A stretch of 30,871 bases of DNA from a virus: the IMG/VR virus record IMGVR_UViG_3300027816_000293, positions 1 to 30,871 of that record; one strand, written 5' to 3'. A program made the translations under genes and the position numbers. A model generated the notes under the pieces. It was not told the DNA's origin. It ran no database searches and worked only from the letters and a program-made list of their open reading frames with translations. Shown one piece after another: positions 21,303 through 27,888 of this stretch. Within the stretch, counting starts at the first letter, position 1; the number at the start of each line of letters is the position of its first letter.

Positions 21303-22961
21303 ATGGCAAATAGCAACGGATGGGGCGATGGTGCTTCAAATAATAATATAGGTTGGGGGCAAGGTGCAAACAACGCTATTGGTTGGGGTGATATACACGC
21401 AGATAGTTGGGCGGGTTTAACTGATATTGTAGGTGTTACAACAGACCCAGATGCACAAGCATTCATAACAGCGGCTGCAATAACAGACCCTACACAACAA
21501 GCGGCTATTAATACTTTGGTAGTTGACTTGAAAGGGTATAACATTTGGAGTAAAATGAAGGCTTTGTATCCGTTTGTAGGTGGCACAGCAGCACAGCATA
21601 AATGGAACTTAAAAGACCCTCGTGATTTAGATGCTGCATTTAGGTTAACTTATGGCGGTAGTGTTACTCATTCAGCTAATGGTGTTACGGGTGGAATTAA
21701 TGGATTTTGTGATACTAAATTTAATGACTCCACTAATTTTACTTCAAATACAAATGCAAGTTTTTCAGTATATACAAGAAATAATTTTGTTAATGATGCT
21801 AATTATTATACTTTGATAGGTTGTTCAACTGATAATCATGTTAGTGCAATGACTATTAGAGGTACTATTTATAATGAGTTTTTAGGGCTTCGTGATGCCA
21901 TAGGCTCAAGGGTAATTGGTGTTATTTCAAATAGGTTAGCAGGTCAATATTTGTTAACAAAAGACGGAACAAATAGAAGATATTTTAAGAACTCATCTAA
22001 TATCAATACAACAGCCAACGGAACAAGCAATCCAGCAAATAGAAGTTTATATTTATTAGCAGATAATTATAGCGGTGGAACGGGTTATTATGCTCAACAT
22101 ACAATTGCATTTGCTCATATTGGAGATAACTTAACAAACACCGAAGCAGCTAACCTTTACACAGCCGTACAAGCATTTCAAACTACCTTAGGACGCTCAA
22201 TAGGCACACAAACAGTAAGTGATGCTGATGCACAAGCATTTGTAACTAACGCAGGTATAGTAGACCAAGTAGAAGCTAACGCAATAAACAACTTAGTAAT
22301 AGGATTAAAAGCTGATAGCTTGTGGACTAAGATGAAAGCGGTTTATCCTTTTGTTGGTGGAACGGCTACAAGTAATAAATTTAATCTTAAAGACCCAAGA
22401 GATTTAGATGCAGCGTTTAGACTTGTGTTTAATGGAGGTGTAACTCATAATTCAAATGGTGTAACAGGAAATGGAACTAATGGATATGCAAATACATTTT
22501 TAAATGAACAATCTATACTTTCATTAAATAGTAAAAATATATCATTATATGTACGAAATAATGTTACAACAAGTAATGTTACTCAAATGGGTGTTTATAT
22601 TAGTGCTGCTTCAAGATTTATATTAAATTTTGGTAATTCATTAAATTACTCCACATTAGGAGGAGGACAAGTTGACCATTCATTAAATTACCCAGTAAAA
22701 GGTTTTGTTTGTATGTCAAGGACAAATTCCTCAAATTTTAAGTATTATCAAAATAATGATGCACCTGTAACAAAAACATCATCATCAGCAACAAATAATG
22801 GGAATTTTTTTATTTTAGCTTTAAATAGTGGTTCTCCAAGTCAATATTGTCCTGATAATTTAGCTTTCGCTTCAATAGGTGATGGTTTAACAGACACAGA
22901 AGCAGCTAACTTTTACACAGCAGTACAAGCATTTCAAACAGCCTTATCAAGAAACGTTTAA
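21303..22961 (+). CDS. Two-domain tail fibre / receptor-binding protein
   Basis: A 552-residue protein. Residues 1-47 hold repeated GWG units (GWGDGASNNN, GWGQGANN, GWGDIHAD), a probable anchor. Residues 48-298 and 307-550 are two copies of one domain: each starts D-DAQAF, has IWSKMKA/LWTKMKA-YPFVGGTA, then NLKDPRDLDAAFRL, VTH-NGVTG, and ends TEAANxYTAVQAFQT. The ends are conserved and the middles diverge, as in a lectin-like beta-sandwich (LamG-like by pattern). Duplicate domains may bind two sugars or enable a receptor switch. It is the last structural gene before lysis genes. Confidence 0.75.
   Translation: MANSNGWGDGASNNNIGWGQGANNAIGWGDIHADSWAGLTDIVGVTTDPDAQAFITAAAITDPTQQAAINTLVVDLKGYNIWSKMKALYPFVGGTAAQHKWNLKDPRDLDAAFRLTYGGSVTHSANGVTGGINGFCDTKFNDSTNFTSNTNASFSVYTRNNFVNDANYYTLIGCSTDNHVSAMTIRGTIYNEFLGLRDAIGSRVIGVISNRLAGQYLLTKDGTNRRYFKNSSNINTTANGTSNPANRSLYLLADNYSGGTGYYAQHTIAFAHIGDNLTNTEAANLYTAVQAFQTTLGRSIGTQTVSDADAQAFVTNAGIVDQVEANAINNLVIGLKADSLWTKMKAVYPFVGGTATSNKFNLKDPRDLDAAFRLVFNGGVTHNSNGVTGNGTNGYANTFLNEQSILSLNSKNISLYVRNNVTTSNVTQMGVYISAASRFILNFGNSLNYSTLGGGQVDHSLNYPVKGFVCMSRTNSSNFKYYQNNDAPVTKTSSSATNNGNFFILALNSGSPSQYCPDNLAFASIGDGLTDTEAANFYTAVQAFQTALSRNV
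21444..22197 (+). repeat. Fibre domain copy 1
   Basis: Codes for residues 48-298 of the fibre protein. It pairs with the copy at 22221-22955; both open with a D-x-DAQAF helix and close with an AVQAFQT helix. Landmarks YPFVGG, NLKDPRDLDAAFRL and NGVTG recur in the same order. Roughly the first third and the last 30 residues are conserved; the middle is not. Confidence 0.8.
22221..22955 (+). repeat. Fibre domain copy 2
   Basis: Codes for residues 307-550 of the fibre protein, the second copy of the domain described at 21444. The DNA around the AVQAFQT helix is nearly the same in both copies. The repeated DNA could allow loss or exchange of a domain by recombination. Confidence 0.8.
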
Positions 22962-22964
22962 TAT

Positions 22965-23219
22965 ATGAAACTAACAGATTTAACAAAAGAACAAAAAGAT
23001 ACCTATGTCGGACTATTGACAGAGGTACAAAAAGACGAATTAGTCGGGCAATGGTATGCGCCTGACTCGTATTTCAATCCTATTCAAGACTTGAATGATA
23101 ATTGGGTAATCTCAATTGAAGAAATGGAGCAGTGCGTTAATCCTGACTTTCTTTGGGTTAAAGACCTTGACTTAATTCCTTACGAACCAAAACCAACACC
23201 ACCACCTTTTGAATCATGA
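22965..23219 (+). CDS. Small acidic protein after the fibre (84 aa)
   Basis: An 84-residue acidic protein of unknown function (LTKEQKDTYVGLLTEVQKDELVGQWYAPDSYFNPIQDLNDNWVISIEEMEQC...) with a proline-rich end (PKPTPPPF). Small proteins of this kind often follow the fibre gene in Bacteroidetes phages and may help fold or attach the fibre. AACGTTTA lies four bases before its ATG. It overlaps the holin-like gene by four bases. Confidence 0.6.
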   Translation: MKLTDLTKEQKDTYVGLLTEVQKDELVGQWYAPDSYFNPIQDLNDNWVISIEEMEQCVNPDFLWVKDLDLIPYEPKPTPPPFES

Positions 23220-23431
23220 TAAATATAGAACAAATTTTAACAGTAATTAAAAAGCAAGGGGCAACGGGAGTTCTTGCCATGTGGTTATGGTATACGCATT
23301 CAGATGTTCAAGACCTTAAACACCGTCTTTATGACTGCTATGGGAAAGCAAATAACTCAGCAACAAGGGAAGTTCCTGATAATAATAATTTCGCTGTAGT
23401 TCCAAAAGACGAATTAATAGAAATAGAATGA
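23216..23431 (+). CDS. Holin-like one-helix membrane protein
   Basis: A 71-residue protein. One hydrophobic helix at about residues 14-27 (GATGVLAMWLWYTH) follows a short N-terminus, then a charged helical segment (DVQDLKHRLYDCY) and a polar tail. It overlaps the endolysin gene by four bases. The place just before the endolysin, the size and the single helix fit a small holin, but the family is not one I can name, so holin is position-based. Confidence 0.55.
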   Translation: MINIEQILTVIKKQGATGVLAMWLWYTHSDVQDLKHRLYDCYGKANNSATREVPDNNNFAVVPKDELIEIE

Positions 23432-23946
23432 GTTACGACTGGTTAAATAAAGAAACAGCACCTCGCATTTTAGTTCAAGCCGTTAAACAACTTGGAGTTA
23501 AAGAGTTTGTAGGTAAAACACATAACCCGATTATTCTAAATTGGGCAAAGGAGTTAGGGCTTTCAAATGTTTATACAAACGACGAGATTCCTTGGTGCGG
23601 TTTGTTTGTGGCATATTGCGCAAAGTCTGCAGGCTTAGAAGTCGTTGAACGTCCGTTATGGGCTTTAAACTGGAATAAGTTCGGCAACCGTGTTTTAGAA
23701 CCTATGTTAGGCGATGTTCTTACATTCAAAAGAAACGGAGGCGGTCACGTAGGAATTTATGTAGGAGAAGATGATACACACTATCATGTGTTAGGAGGTA
23801 ATCAAAACAATTCAGTTAGTGTTTCACGGATTGCAAAGAGTAGATTGAATCAGGCACGAAGAACTGCTTGGAAAGTAGCACAACCTGCAAACGTAAGAAA
23901 AGTTAAATTAGAACCAAAAGGAGTAATAACAACAAACGAAGCATAA
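23428..23946 (+). CDS. Endolysin, TIGR02594-type cysteine peptidase/amidase
   Basis: A 172-residue cell-wall enzyme. The catalytic cysteine is Cys57 in IPWCGLFVAYC, and the histidine is His107 in RNGGGHVGIYVG, matching the NlpC/P60-CHAP-like TIGR02594 pattern. Before it lies LGVKEFVGKTHNPIILNWAKELGL, typical of that family's lead-in. It cuts peptide or amide bonds in peptidoglycan at the end of infection. There is no signal peptide, so it needs the holin-like protein upstream. The final 30 residues are basic. Confidence 0.85.
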   Translation: MSYDWLNKETAPRILVQAVKQLGVKEFVGKTHNPIILNWAKELGLSNVYTNDEIPWCGLFVAYCAKSAGLEVVERPLWALNWNKFGNRVLEPMLGDVLTFKRNGGGHVGIYVGEDDTHYHVLGGNQNNSVSVSRIAKSRLNQARRTAWKVAQPANVRKVKLEPKGVITTNEA

Positions 23947-23947
23947 A

Positions 23948-24169
23948 ATGGCAAAGAAAAATTTAAACGTTAAAGTTGACACGGAAAATATAGATGTTAA
24001 TGTTGAGCGTAAAGACGGAGATTTAAAAGTTAACTACGACTCTAAAAAATTAGATGTTGAAGTTAATAAGACCGCTGATAACGTTGAGGTGAAAGTCGAC
24101 GCACAAGGCGGTCTTTTAAAATTAGTTGGCAAAGTTCTTAAAAAAGTTTTGTTAAGAAGAATAAAGTAG
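23948..24169 (+). CDS. Small beta-repeat protein, end of late operon (73 aa)
   Basis: A 73-residue protein. Residues 5-53 alternate Val/Leu with charged residues (NVKVDTENIDVNVERKDGDLKVNYDSKKLDVEVNKTADNVEVKVD), like a small beta-sheet of four similar strands. The end (GLLKLVGKVLKKVLLRRIK) is a basic amphipathic helix, which could press on membranes. Small proteins of this make-up follow the endolysin in several Bacteroidetes phages; an accessory lysis role is possible. Promoter P2 lies within the last 22 bases. Confidence 0.6.
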   Translation: MAKKNLNVKVDTENIDVNVERKDGDLKVNYDSKKLDVEVNKTADNVEVKVDAQGGLLKLVGKVLKKVLLRRIK

Positions 24170-24177
24170 TATATTTG
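24148..24177 (+). promoter_or_regulatory. Bacteroidetes-type promoter P2
   Basis: TTTG (24148-24151), an 18-nt spacer and TATATTTG (24170-24177) have the same spacing as P1. It lies across the end of the preceding gene and points at a terminator only 40 bases on, so the product should be a short RNA. Confidence 0.65.
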
Positions 24178-24182
24178 TACCG

Positions 24183-24243
24183 ATTTCTTCATAATTGATA
24201 GGTTAATTGTTAACGAGAACCCTTACTTCGGTAGGGGTTTTTT
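24183..24243 (+). ncRNA. Predicted short RNA between P2 and a terminator
   Basis: From the expected start just past 24177 to the T-run at 24243 is about 60 bases with no gene. It holds the inverted repeat GTTAA-TTG-TTAAC (24202-24214) and then the terminator hairpin. No ORF of useful length is present. If P2 is active this is an orphan small RNA; if not, the terminator simply ends the late operon. Start position inferred. Confidence 0.45.
24218..24243 (+). terminator. Strong terminator with UUCG loop at the end of late genes
   Basis: A 9-bp stem, AACCCTTAC (24218-24226) with GTAGGGGTT (24231-24239, one T-G pair), closed by a C(TTCG)G loop, then T to 24243. The TTCG tetraloop gives unusual stability. 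It ends the lysis module and the short RNA unit. Confidence 0.9.
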
Positions 24244-24283
24244 AGTTTTAGAAAAAAATATCTGAAAAAAATGTAACCTTATG

Positions 24284-24304
24284 TTATATTAATTAGTATA
24301 TTTG
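24284..24304 (+). promoter_or_regulatory. Bacteroidetes-type promoter P3
   Basis: TATATTTG at 24297-24304, preceded by TTATATTAATTAG (24284-24296); the whole 21 bases repeat P1 (1805-1825). No good TTTG is seen at the -33 position, so the conserved upstream block may be read by a regulator. It opens the early gene row that starts at 24328. Confidence 0.7.
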
Positions 24305-24327
24305 CAGAAACAATTAAACAATTAACT

Positions 24328-24474
24328 ATGAAAAATTACTTTTTAGACTTGTTAGACCAAGTTACACCAGCAACAGAAGAACATAAAGACGTTTTAAAGT
24401 GCTTTTTAGGCTTTTTCCCGCTACTTATCGTTACTTTGGTAGGATTGTATTCACTTTTAATTTTAATGCGATGA
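24328..24474 (+). CDS. Small one-helix membrane protein (48 aa)
   Basis: A 48-residue protein. A charged first half (YFLDLLDQVTPATEEHKDVLK) is followed by a hydrophobic helix at about residues 25-47 (CFLGFFPLLIVTLVGLYSLLILM). It is the first gene after promoter P3, with a typical A-rich leader (AATTAACTATG), and it overlaps the next gene by ATGA. It could be an early envelope-acting protein. No family is recognised. Confidence 0.7.
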   Translation: MKNYFLDLLDQVTPATEEHKDVLKCFLGFFPLLIVTLVGLYSLLILMR

Positions 24475-24644
24475 GAACGGCTAAAAACACGAAACCAACT
24501 TTGATTGAAATAATCAATTACTGGCATGACCAAAAGAAGAAAAACACGGGACGTTTAAATATGCAGCTTTATTTAAGGGTTTGCGAGGCTAAAGCGTATA
24601 ACGTTCGTTGGAATGAAGATAATAAAACATGGAGCAGGATATGA
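24471..24644 (+). CDS. Small basic hypothetical protein (57 aa)
   Basis: A 57-residue basic protein (MRTAKNTKPTLIEIINYWHDQKKKNTGRL...). The start at 24471 overlaps the stop before it (ATGA); a longer reading from 24399 would run inside that gene. Trp and Tyr occur in a YNVRWNEDNKTW end. Function is unknown. Confidence 0.65.
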   Translation: MRTAKNTKPTLIEIINYWHDQKKKNTGRLNMQLYLRVCEAKAYNVRWNEDNKTWSRI

Positions 24645-24892
24645 AATACTTAATAATAGGAATTTCGGCTTTGATTATCGAGATATGTTCTACTTTTTAC
24701 ATTCGTTTTGTTTCAGAAGGTGATATTTACGGAATGATGTTCTTTGCTTTTATCGGCCCGTTTTTAGGTTTGCCCTTTATTGGTTATGTAGTTGAGTCCA
24801 AAACGTGGTCAGAACGTCTTAAAATGGCTTTTTCGAGTGCCTTTGGTTATTTAGTTGGGTCAATAATTGTAATTTTATTTATTAAGCGATGA
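24641..24892 (+). CDS. Three-helix membrane protein of early module
   Basis: An 83-residue protein with three hydrophobic helices (about residues 3-21, 30-50 and 61-81) and the landmarks EICSTFYI, GPFLGLPFIGYVVESKTWSERLKMAF and GYLVGSIIVILF. I recall this family, unnamed, in Bacteroidetes phages. The start at 24641 gives the usual ATGA overlap; an ATG at 24629 would add four residues. It may change host membrane properties or block other phages; that is a guess. Confidence 0.7.
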   Translation: MKYLIIGISALIIEICSTFYIRFVSEGDIYGMMFFAFIGPFLGLPFIGYVVESKTWSERLKMAFSSAFGYLVGSIIVILFIKR

Positions 24893-25104
24893 AATACAGG
24901 TGGATTAGAAAAATAACTCAGACGTACAAGGGTAGTACATACGTTAATTACATTGTAAGTATTAACGATAAATATCTTTACACTTCGTCCGTGTTAGAGT
25001 ATTGCGAAGAATACGTTTTAAAATACGCACAAAAACACGGAATCAACTATTGCGATATATTAAGAACTGGAAAACATAAAAGAACTAAACATGAAAGCAA
25101 CTGA
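24889..25104 (+). CDS. Small basic hypothetical protein (71 aa)
   Basis: A 71-residue basic protein with a beta-hairpin-like front (WIRKITQTYKGSTYVNYIVSINDKYLYTS), a helix (EYCEEYVLKYAQKHGI) and a basic tail (GKHKRTKHESN). It overlaps its neighbours (ATGA before, 14 bases after). The basic tail could touch nucleic acid. No family is recognised. Confidence 0.6.
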   Translation: MKYRWIRKITQTYKGSTYVNYIVSINDKYLYTSSVLEYCEEYVLKYAQKHGINYCDILRTGKHKRTKHESN

Positions 25105-25453
25105 TTTAAGGATAGGAAACTATTTAAACGGAAAACAAGGTCACGTTGTGGTGACTGAAATTAGAACAAATAACAGTGTAAAAATAGAAGATAATACAAG
25201 TATTTTTGATGTTGGAACTTGTTTAATAGCTATTCCAACAACAACAGAATGGCTGTTAAAATTAGGTTTTACATACAATGAATCTTCAAGTCTTTACGAA
25301 AAAAGAGGATATGACGTTGATATTGTAGATGGGGAGTATTGTCACTTTTACCTTCCTGAGTTTGGTGATTGGTATCAAGATACTGAGTACATCCACCAAC
25401 TTCAAAACTTGTATTTTGCTTTAACTTGGGAAGAACTAAAATTAGAACTATGA
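25091..25453 (+). CDS. Conserved Bacteroidetes phage protein (MKxxDLRIGN type)
   Basis: A 120-residue protein. The opening KATDLRIGNYLNGKQGHVVVTEI, the middle IPTTTEWLLKLGFTY and the end YIHQLQNLYFALTWEEL are hallmarks of a family that I recall as very widespread in Bacteroidetes phages and prophages, usually with TEEWLLKFGF and HQLQNLYFALTGEEL. Its function remains unknown. It is all beta-strand with a helical end and probably soluble. Confidence 0.75.
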   Translation: MKATDLRIGNYLNGKQGHVVVTEIRTNNSVKIEDNTSIFDVGTCLIAIPTTTEWLLKLGFTYNESSSLYEKRGYDVDIVDGEYCHFYLPEFGDWYQDTEYIHQLQNLYFALTWEELKLEL

Positions 25454-25677
25454 AAGCTAAAACAGTAACAGTAAGCTTCGAATATACTAATTTTGATTGC
25501 TTAGAAACAATGATTGAACGTTTAAAGTCCGAGTTAATGCAAGGCAAAGAATACTTTGAGGATGTGATTCCAGCTGCTAACGGTCATAAACGATACCTTC
25601 AGTTCATGCAGGAGTACAAAAAGACGAGAAATTTTGTAGTAAATAAAGACGTAATAACAATAAAATCTAACCTATGA
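25450..25677 (+). CDS. Small hypothetical protein (75 aa)
   Basis: A 75-residue protein of mixed helix and strand (KTVTVSFEYTNFDCLETMIERLKSELMQGKEYFED...). A longer reading from 25426 starts inside the preceding gene; ATG 25450 gives the usual ATGA overlap. No family is recognised. Confidence 0.65.
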   Translation: MKAKTVTVSFEYTNFDCLETMIERLKSELMQGKEYFEDVIPAANGHKRYLQFMQEYKKTRNFVVNKDVITIKSNL

Positions 25678-25856
25678 TACCAAAAGACGAAGCATTCAGT
25701 TTAGTTCAACACTTTTTTATTGAATTGAATTTACGTGATTATAAGAAAGCAAAAGAATGCGCAATATATTTAGCTCATTCCATGATTAGAGAAACGTTGG
25801 ACGTAGAACGTATAAAGTATTGGAAGAGTGTTGTTAACGAAATAGAAAAGTTATGA
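25674..25856 (+). CDS. Small helical protein ending KSVVNEIEKL (60 aa)
   Basis: A 60-residue helical protein (IPKDEAFSLVQHFFIELNLRDYKKAKECAIYLAHSMI...ERIKYWKSVVNEIEKL). It and the next gene share a start with PKDEA/PQEKA, a helix ending in ...CAI/CALI, and an end of W--V--EIEKL, so they are a tandem pair of paralogues. Small proteins with these ends are common in Bacteroidetes phages. Function is unknown. Confidence 0.7.
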   Translation: MIPKDEAFSLVQHFFIELNLRDYKKAKECAIYLAHSMIRETLDVERIKYWKSVVNEIEKL

Positions 25857-26080
25857 CACCACAAGAAAAAGCAAACGAATTAGTTGACGCTTATAAAGTT
25901 ATATTAATGGAAGAAGACACCGAGTGTGGTAATGAAATACTTTGTACTGGAATAGCGAAACGATGCGCATTGATTGCAGTAGATGAAATGATTGATATTA
26001 GAAACGGCTTATATATTAACGAGGGTAGTATTGCTCATCAATGGCTCCTGGATGTTAAACACGAAATTGAAAAGCTATGA
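25853..26080 (+). CDS. Small helical protein ending LDVKHEIEKL (75 aa)
   Basis: A 75-residue helical protein (TPQEKANELVDAYKVILMEEDTECGNEILCTGIAKRCALIAVDEMIDI...HQWLLDVKHEIEKL), the second of the tandem pair. The ALIAVDEMI---EIEKL layout recurs in many Bacteroidetes phage micro-genes. Function is unknown. It overlaps both neighbours by ATGA. Confidence 0.7.
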   Translation: MTPQEKANELVDAYKVILMEEDTECGNEILCTGIAKRCALIAVDEMIDIRNGLYINEGSIAHQWLLDVKHEIEKL

Positions 26081-26193
26081 ATGTTCTTGTATTATACAAT
26101 GGTAAGCAAAAGATTGACTATCGTAAAATAAAACGATGGAAGGTTCGTGTTAACGTATCGAATAATTTTTATAAGAATTTTGAGTTTGATTAA
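26077..26193 (+). CDS. Micro-ORF before the leader RNA (38 aa)
   Basis: A 38-residue basic frame (MNVLVLYNGKQKIDYRKIKRWKVRVNVSNN...). It begins by ATGA overlap with the gene before and ends 12 bases before promoter P4's last element. Regular beta-like spacing and tight overlap favour a real gene. Function is unknown. Confidence 0.5.
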   Translation: MNVLVLYNGKQKIDYRKIKRWKVRVNVSNNFYKNFEFD

Positions 26194-26212
26194 AAAATAA
26201 TTTATATATTTG
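26185..26212 (+). promoter_or_regulatory. Bacteroidetes-type promoter P4 ahead of the leader RNA
   Basis: TATATTTG (26205-26212) with a TTTG at 26185-26188 (16-nt spacer) or TTTTG at 26178-26182 (22 nt). It immediately precedes the structured region, so the transcript would start near the first stem. Confidence 0.7.
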
Positions 26213-26215
26213 TAA

Positions 26216-26310
26216 TTGGTTAGAGTCTCAAACATAGTTAACCAAAAAGGAATTATTGCCCTTTCAATGAAGCTGACGTGAGACTCCAGCGGATTTGATT
26301 GGGCTTTTTT
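26216..26310 (+). ncRNA. Structured leader RNA with two complementary loops and a terminator
   Basis: Stem 1: TTGGTTA (26216-26222) with TAACCAA (26239-26245), and a 16-nt loop holding GAGTCTCA (26223-26230). Stem 2: GCTG (26272-26275) with CAGC (26287-26290), and an 11-nt loop holding TGAGACTC (26279-26286). The two loop octamers are perfectly complementary. Around stem 2, GCC/CAAT (26258-26268, bulged) pairs with ATTG/GGC (26298-26304), followed by six T (26305-26310), forming a terminator. The region lies between P4 and the replication genes, which suggests an attenuator, a riboswitch-like switch or a small RNA. I do not recognise a known RNA family. Confidence 0.65.
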
Positions 26311-26328
26311 AATTTATACAAACAACAA

Positions 26329-26910
26329 ATGAAACGTGATTCAATGATTTTTTACCGAAGCTTTTATGAAAGTGTTACGGGTTTGTCTCCAGTAATTAAA
26401 GCTGAACTTTACGATGCTATTTTTGAGTATGGTTTAAACTTTCAAGAAATAGAATTTACTAACGATATAAGCAAAGCATTGTTTACTTTGATTAAACCAC
26501 AACTTGACGCAAATATTAAGCGATTTGAGAATGGTAAAAAACCAAAAACAAAACGAAATGAAAGCGAAACAGAAGCAAAAGATAAGCAAAATGAAAGCAA
26601 AGTTGAAGCTAATAACAATGTTAATGTAAATGTTAATGTAAATAAGAATGAGAATATAGAAGAACGCAAATTAAAATTTGCTGATGCGCTTAAACCTTTT
26701 TTAGATGAGTATGGTAGGGATATGTTAAACGACTTTTATTTCTATTGGACCGAACACGGTGAGAATGATAAAAAACTTAGATTTGAAAAAGAAAAAACAT
26801 TCGGTATTTCTCAAAGGTTAAGAATTTGGTTTAGTAGAAACCCTAAACAATATCAGAAACAAGAAACCGACCACTTAGTTGAATACGTTAACAAACAACT
26901 TGGATTATGA
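26329..26910 (+). CDS. DUF6291-like replication protein
   Basis: A 193-residue protein. The N-terminal part (MKRDSMIFYRSFYESVTGLSPVIKAELYDAIFEYGLNFQEIEFTNDISKALFTLIKPQLDANIKRFENGKK) matches DUF6291, a domain I recall next to replication genes in Bacteroidetes phages. A low-complexity linker follows (KTKRNESETEAKDKQNE and (NV)n at residues about 93-106). The last 75 residues (DEYGRDMLNDFYFYWTEHGENDKKLRFEKEKTFGISQRLRIWFSRNP) form a second domain. A replisome-organiser role like DnaD-type proteins is likely. It precedes the helicase by ATGA. The TTG reading at 26299 lies within the terminator and is rejected. Confidence 0.75.
   Translation: MKRDSMIFYRSFYESVTGLSPVIKAELYDAIFEYGLNFQEIEFTNDISKALFTLIKPQLDANIKRFENGKKPKTKRNESETEAKDKQNESKVEANNNVNVNVNVNKNENIEERKLKFADALKPFLDEYGRDMLNDFYFYWTEHGENDKKLRFEKEKTFGISQRLRIWFSRNPKQYQKQETDHLVEYVNKQLGL
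26617..26640 (+). repeat. Two perfect 12-bp repeats inside the replication gene
   Basis: AATGTTAATGTA occurs twice end to end (26617-26628, 26629-26640), coding part of an Asn-Val linker, with partly matching flanks. Short AT-rich repeats inside a replication gene can serve as an origin, as in lambda O; two copies are too few to be sure. Confidence 0.5.
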
Positions 26911-27860
26911 AAGGAGATGCTACACAATACCTACTTGACTATAAACACGGAAAAATTAAAAAGGGTTACGGAATAGATTGTTTCTTAGATGAACATCTTA
27001 GGTTTAAACGCAAACAGCTTAATATAATTTTAGGACATGACAACGTAGGTAAAACATATTGGATAAATTGGTATTTTTTGACATTGGCAATAAAACACGA
27101 ATTGAAGTTTTGTATCTGGAGCGGTGAAAACCAAAAAGGACAAATTTTACGCGACATGATTCAAATGTATTTAGGCAAAAAGTTTTCAGAAATAGACGAT
27201 AAAAAGATATTAAGCACAGCAACTTTTATTGAACAGTATTTTGATTTCATTCCAAACGATAAACTTTATACTCCAGCAGATATTTTAAAGCTGTTTAAGG
27301 ATAGTGATTGCGATGCTGGATTAATAGATCCGTTCACTGGACTTGATCGACCTATGACTTATGAGGGTAACTATCAGTTTTTAAATCAAGCGCGTCAGTT
27401 TGTCAATGAATCAGGAATGACAATTTACATAAACACGCATCCAAATAGCGAAAGCGGTCGAAGTGGCAACTTATATCCTGAAAACCATCAATGGAAAGGA
27501 CATCTTAAACCACCTTTAAAAGACCACGTTGAGGGTGGCAAGGCTTTTTTAAATAGATGTGACGATATGTTTGTAATTCACAGGCTAATAAAACACGAAA
27601 CAATGAAATATTACACTATGGTAAACGTAGAAAAAATTAAGGATATGGACACGGGCGGAATGCATACGAGATTAGATGAGCCAGTATTATGTGAGTTTAA
27701 CAACGGATTAGGATTTAAAATAAATTCAGTGAACCCGTTACAATCTGTAACCGTTTCAAATAGTTTTCCTGCTAAACAACTACCTTTAATTCAACCCGAT
27801 GTAGTTAACGGAAAAGAATTACTTTCGTTTTCGGAAAAGTTGAAAAACAATCCTTTTTGA
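26907..27860 (+). CDS. RecA/DnaB-like ATPase, probable replicative helicase
   Basis: A 317-residue ATPase of the RecA/DnaB fold. Walker A is GHDNVGKT at residues 43-50. Walker B is at the AGLIDPFTGLD stretch (about residues 136-146), followed by a sensor-type segment (MTIYINTHPNSES) and an end strand. It lacks a primase-binding N-terminal domain. That fits a stand-alone helicase or loader that works with the DUF6291 protein next to it. It overlaps that gene by ATGA. The 17 bases at 27039-27055 coding DNVGKT resemble 4754-4770 in terL at 15 of 17 positions. Confidence 0.82.
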   Translation: MKGDATQYLLDYKHGKIKKGYGIDCFLDEHLRFKRKQLNIILGHDNVGKTYWINWYFLTLAIKHELKFCIWSGENQKGQILRDMIQMYLGKKFSEIDDKKILSTATFIEQYFDFIPNDKLYTPADILKLFKDSDCDAGLIDPFTGLDRPMTYEGNYQFLNQARQFVNESGMTIYINTHPNSESGRSGNLYPENHQWKGHLKPPLKDHVEGGKAFLNRCDDMFVIHRLIKHETMKYYTMVNVEKIKDMDTGGMHTRLDEPVLCEFNNGLGFKINSVNPLQSVTVSNSFPAKQLPLIQPDVVNGKELLSFSEKLKNNPF

Positions 27861-27888
27861 TTATTATAACAAGCAAAAACACGAATAA

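Noticed and set aside
26299-26328. Extended start (TTG 26299) of the DUF6291-like gene
   Set aside because: It lies within the terminator hairpin and T-run of the leader RNA; the ATG at 26329 fits the family start MKRDSxIFYRSFYE.
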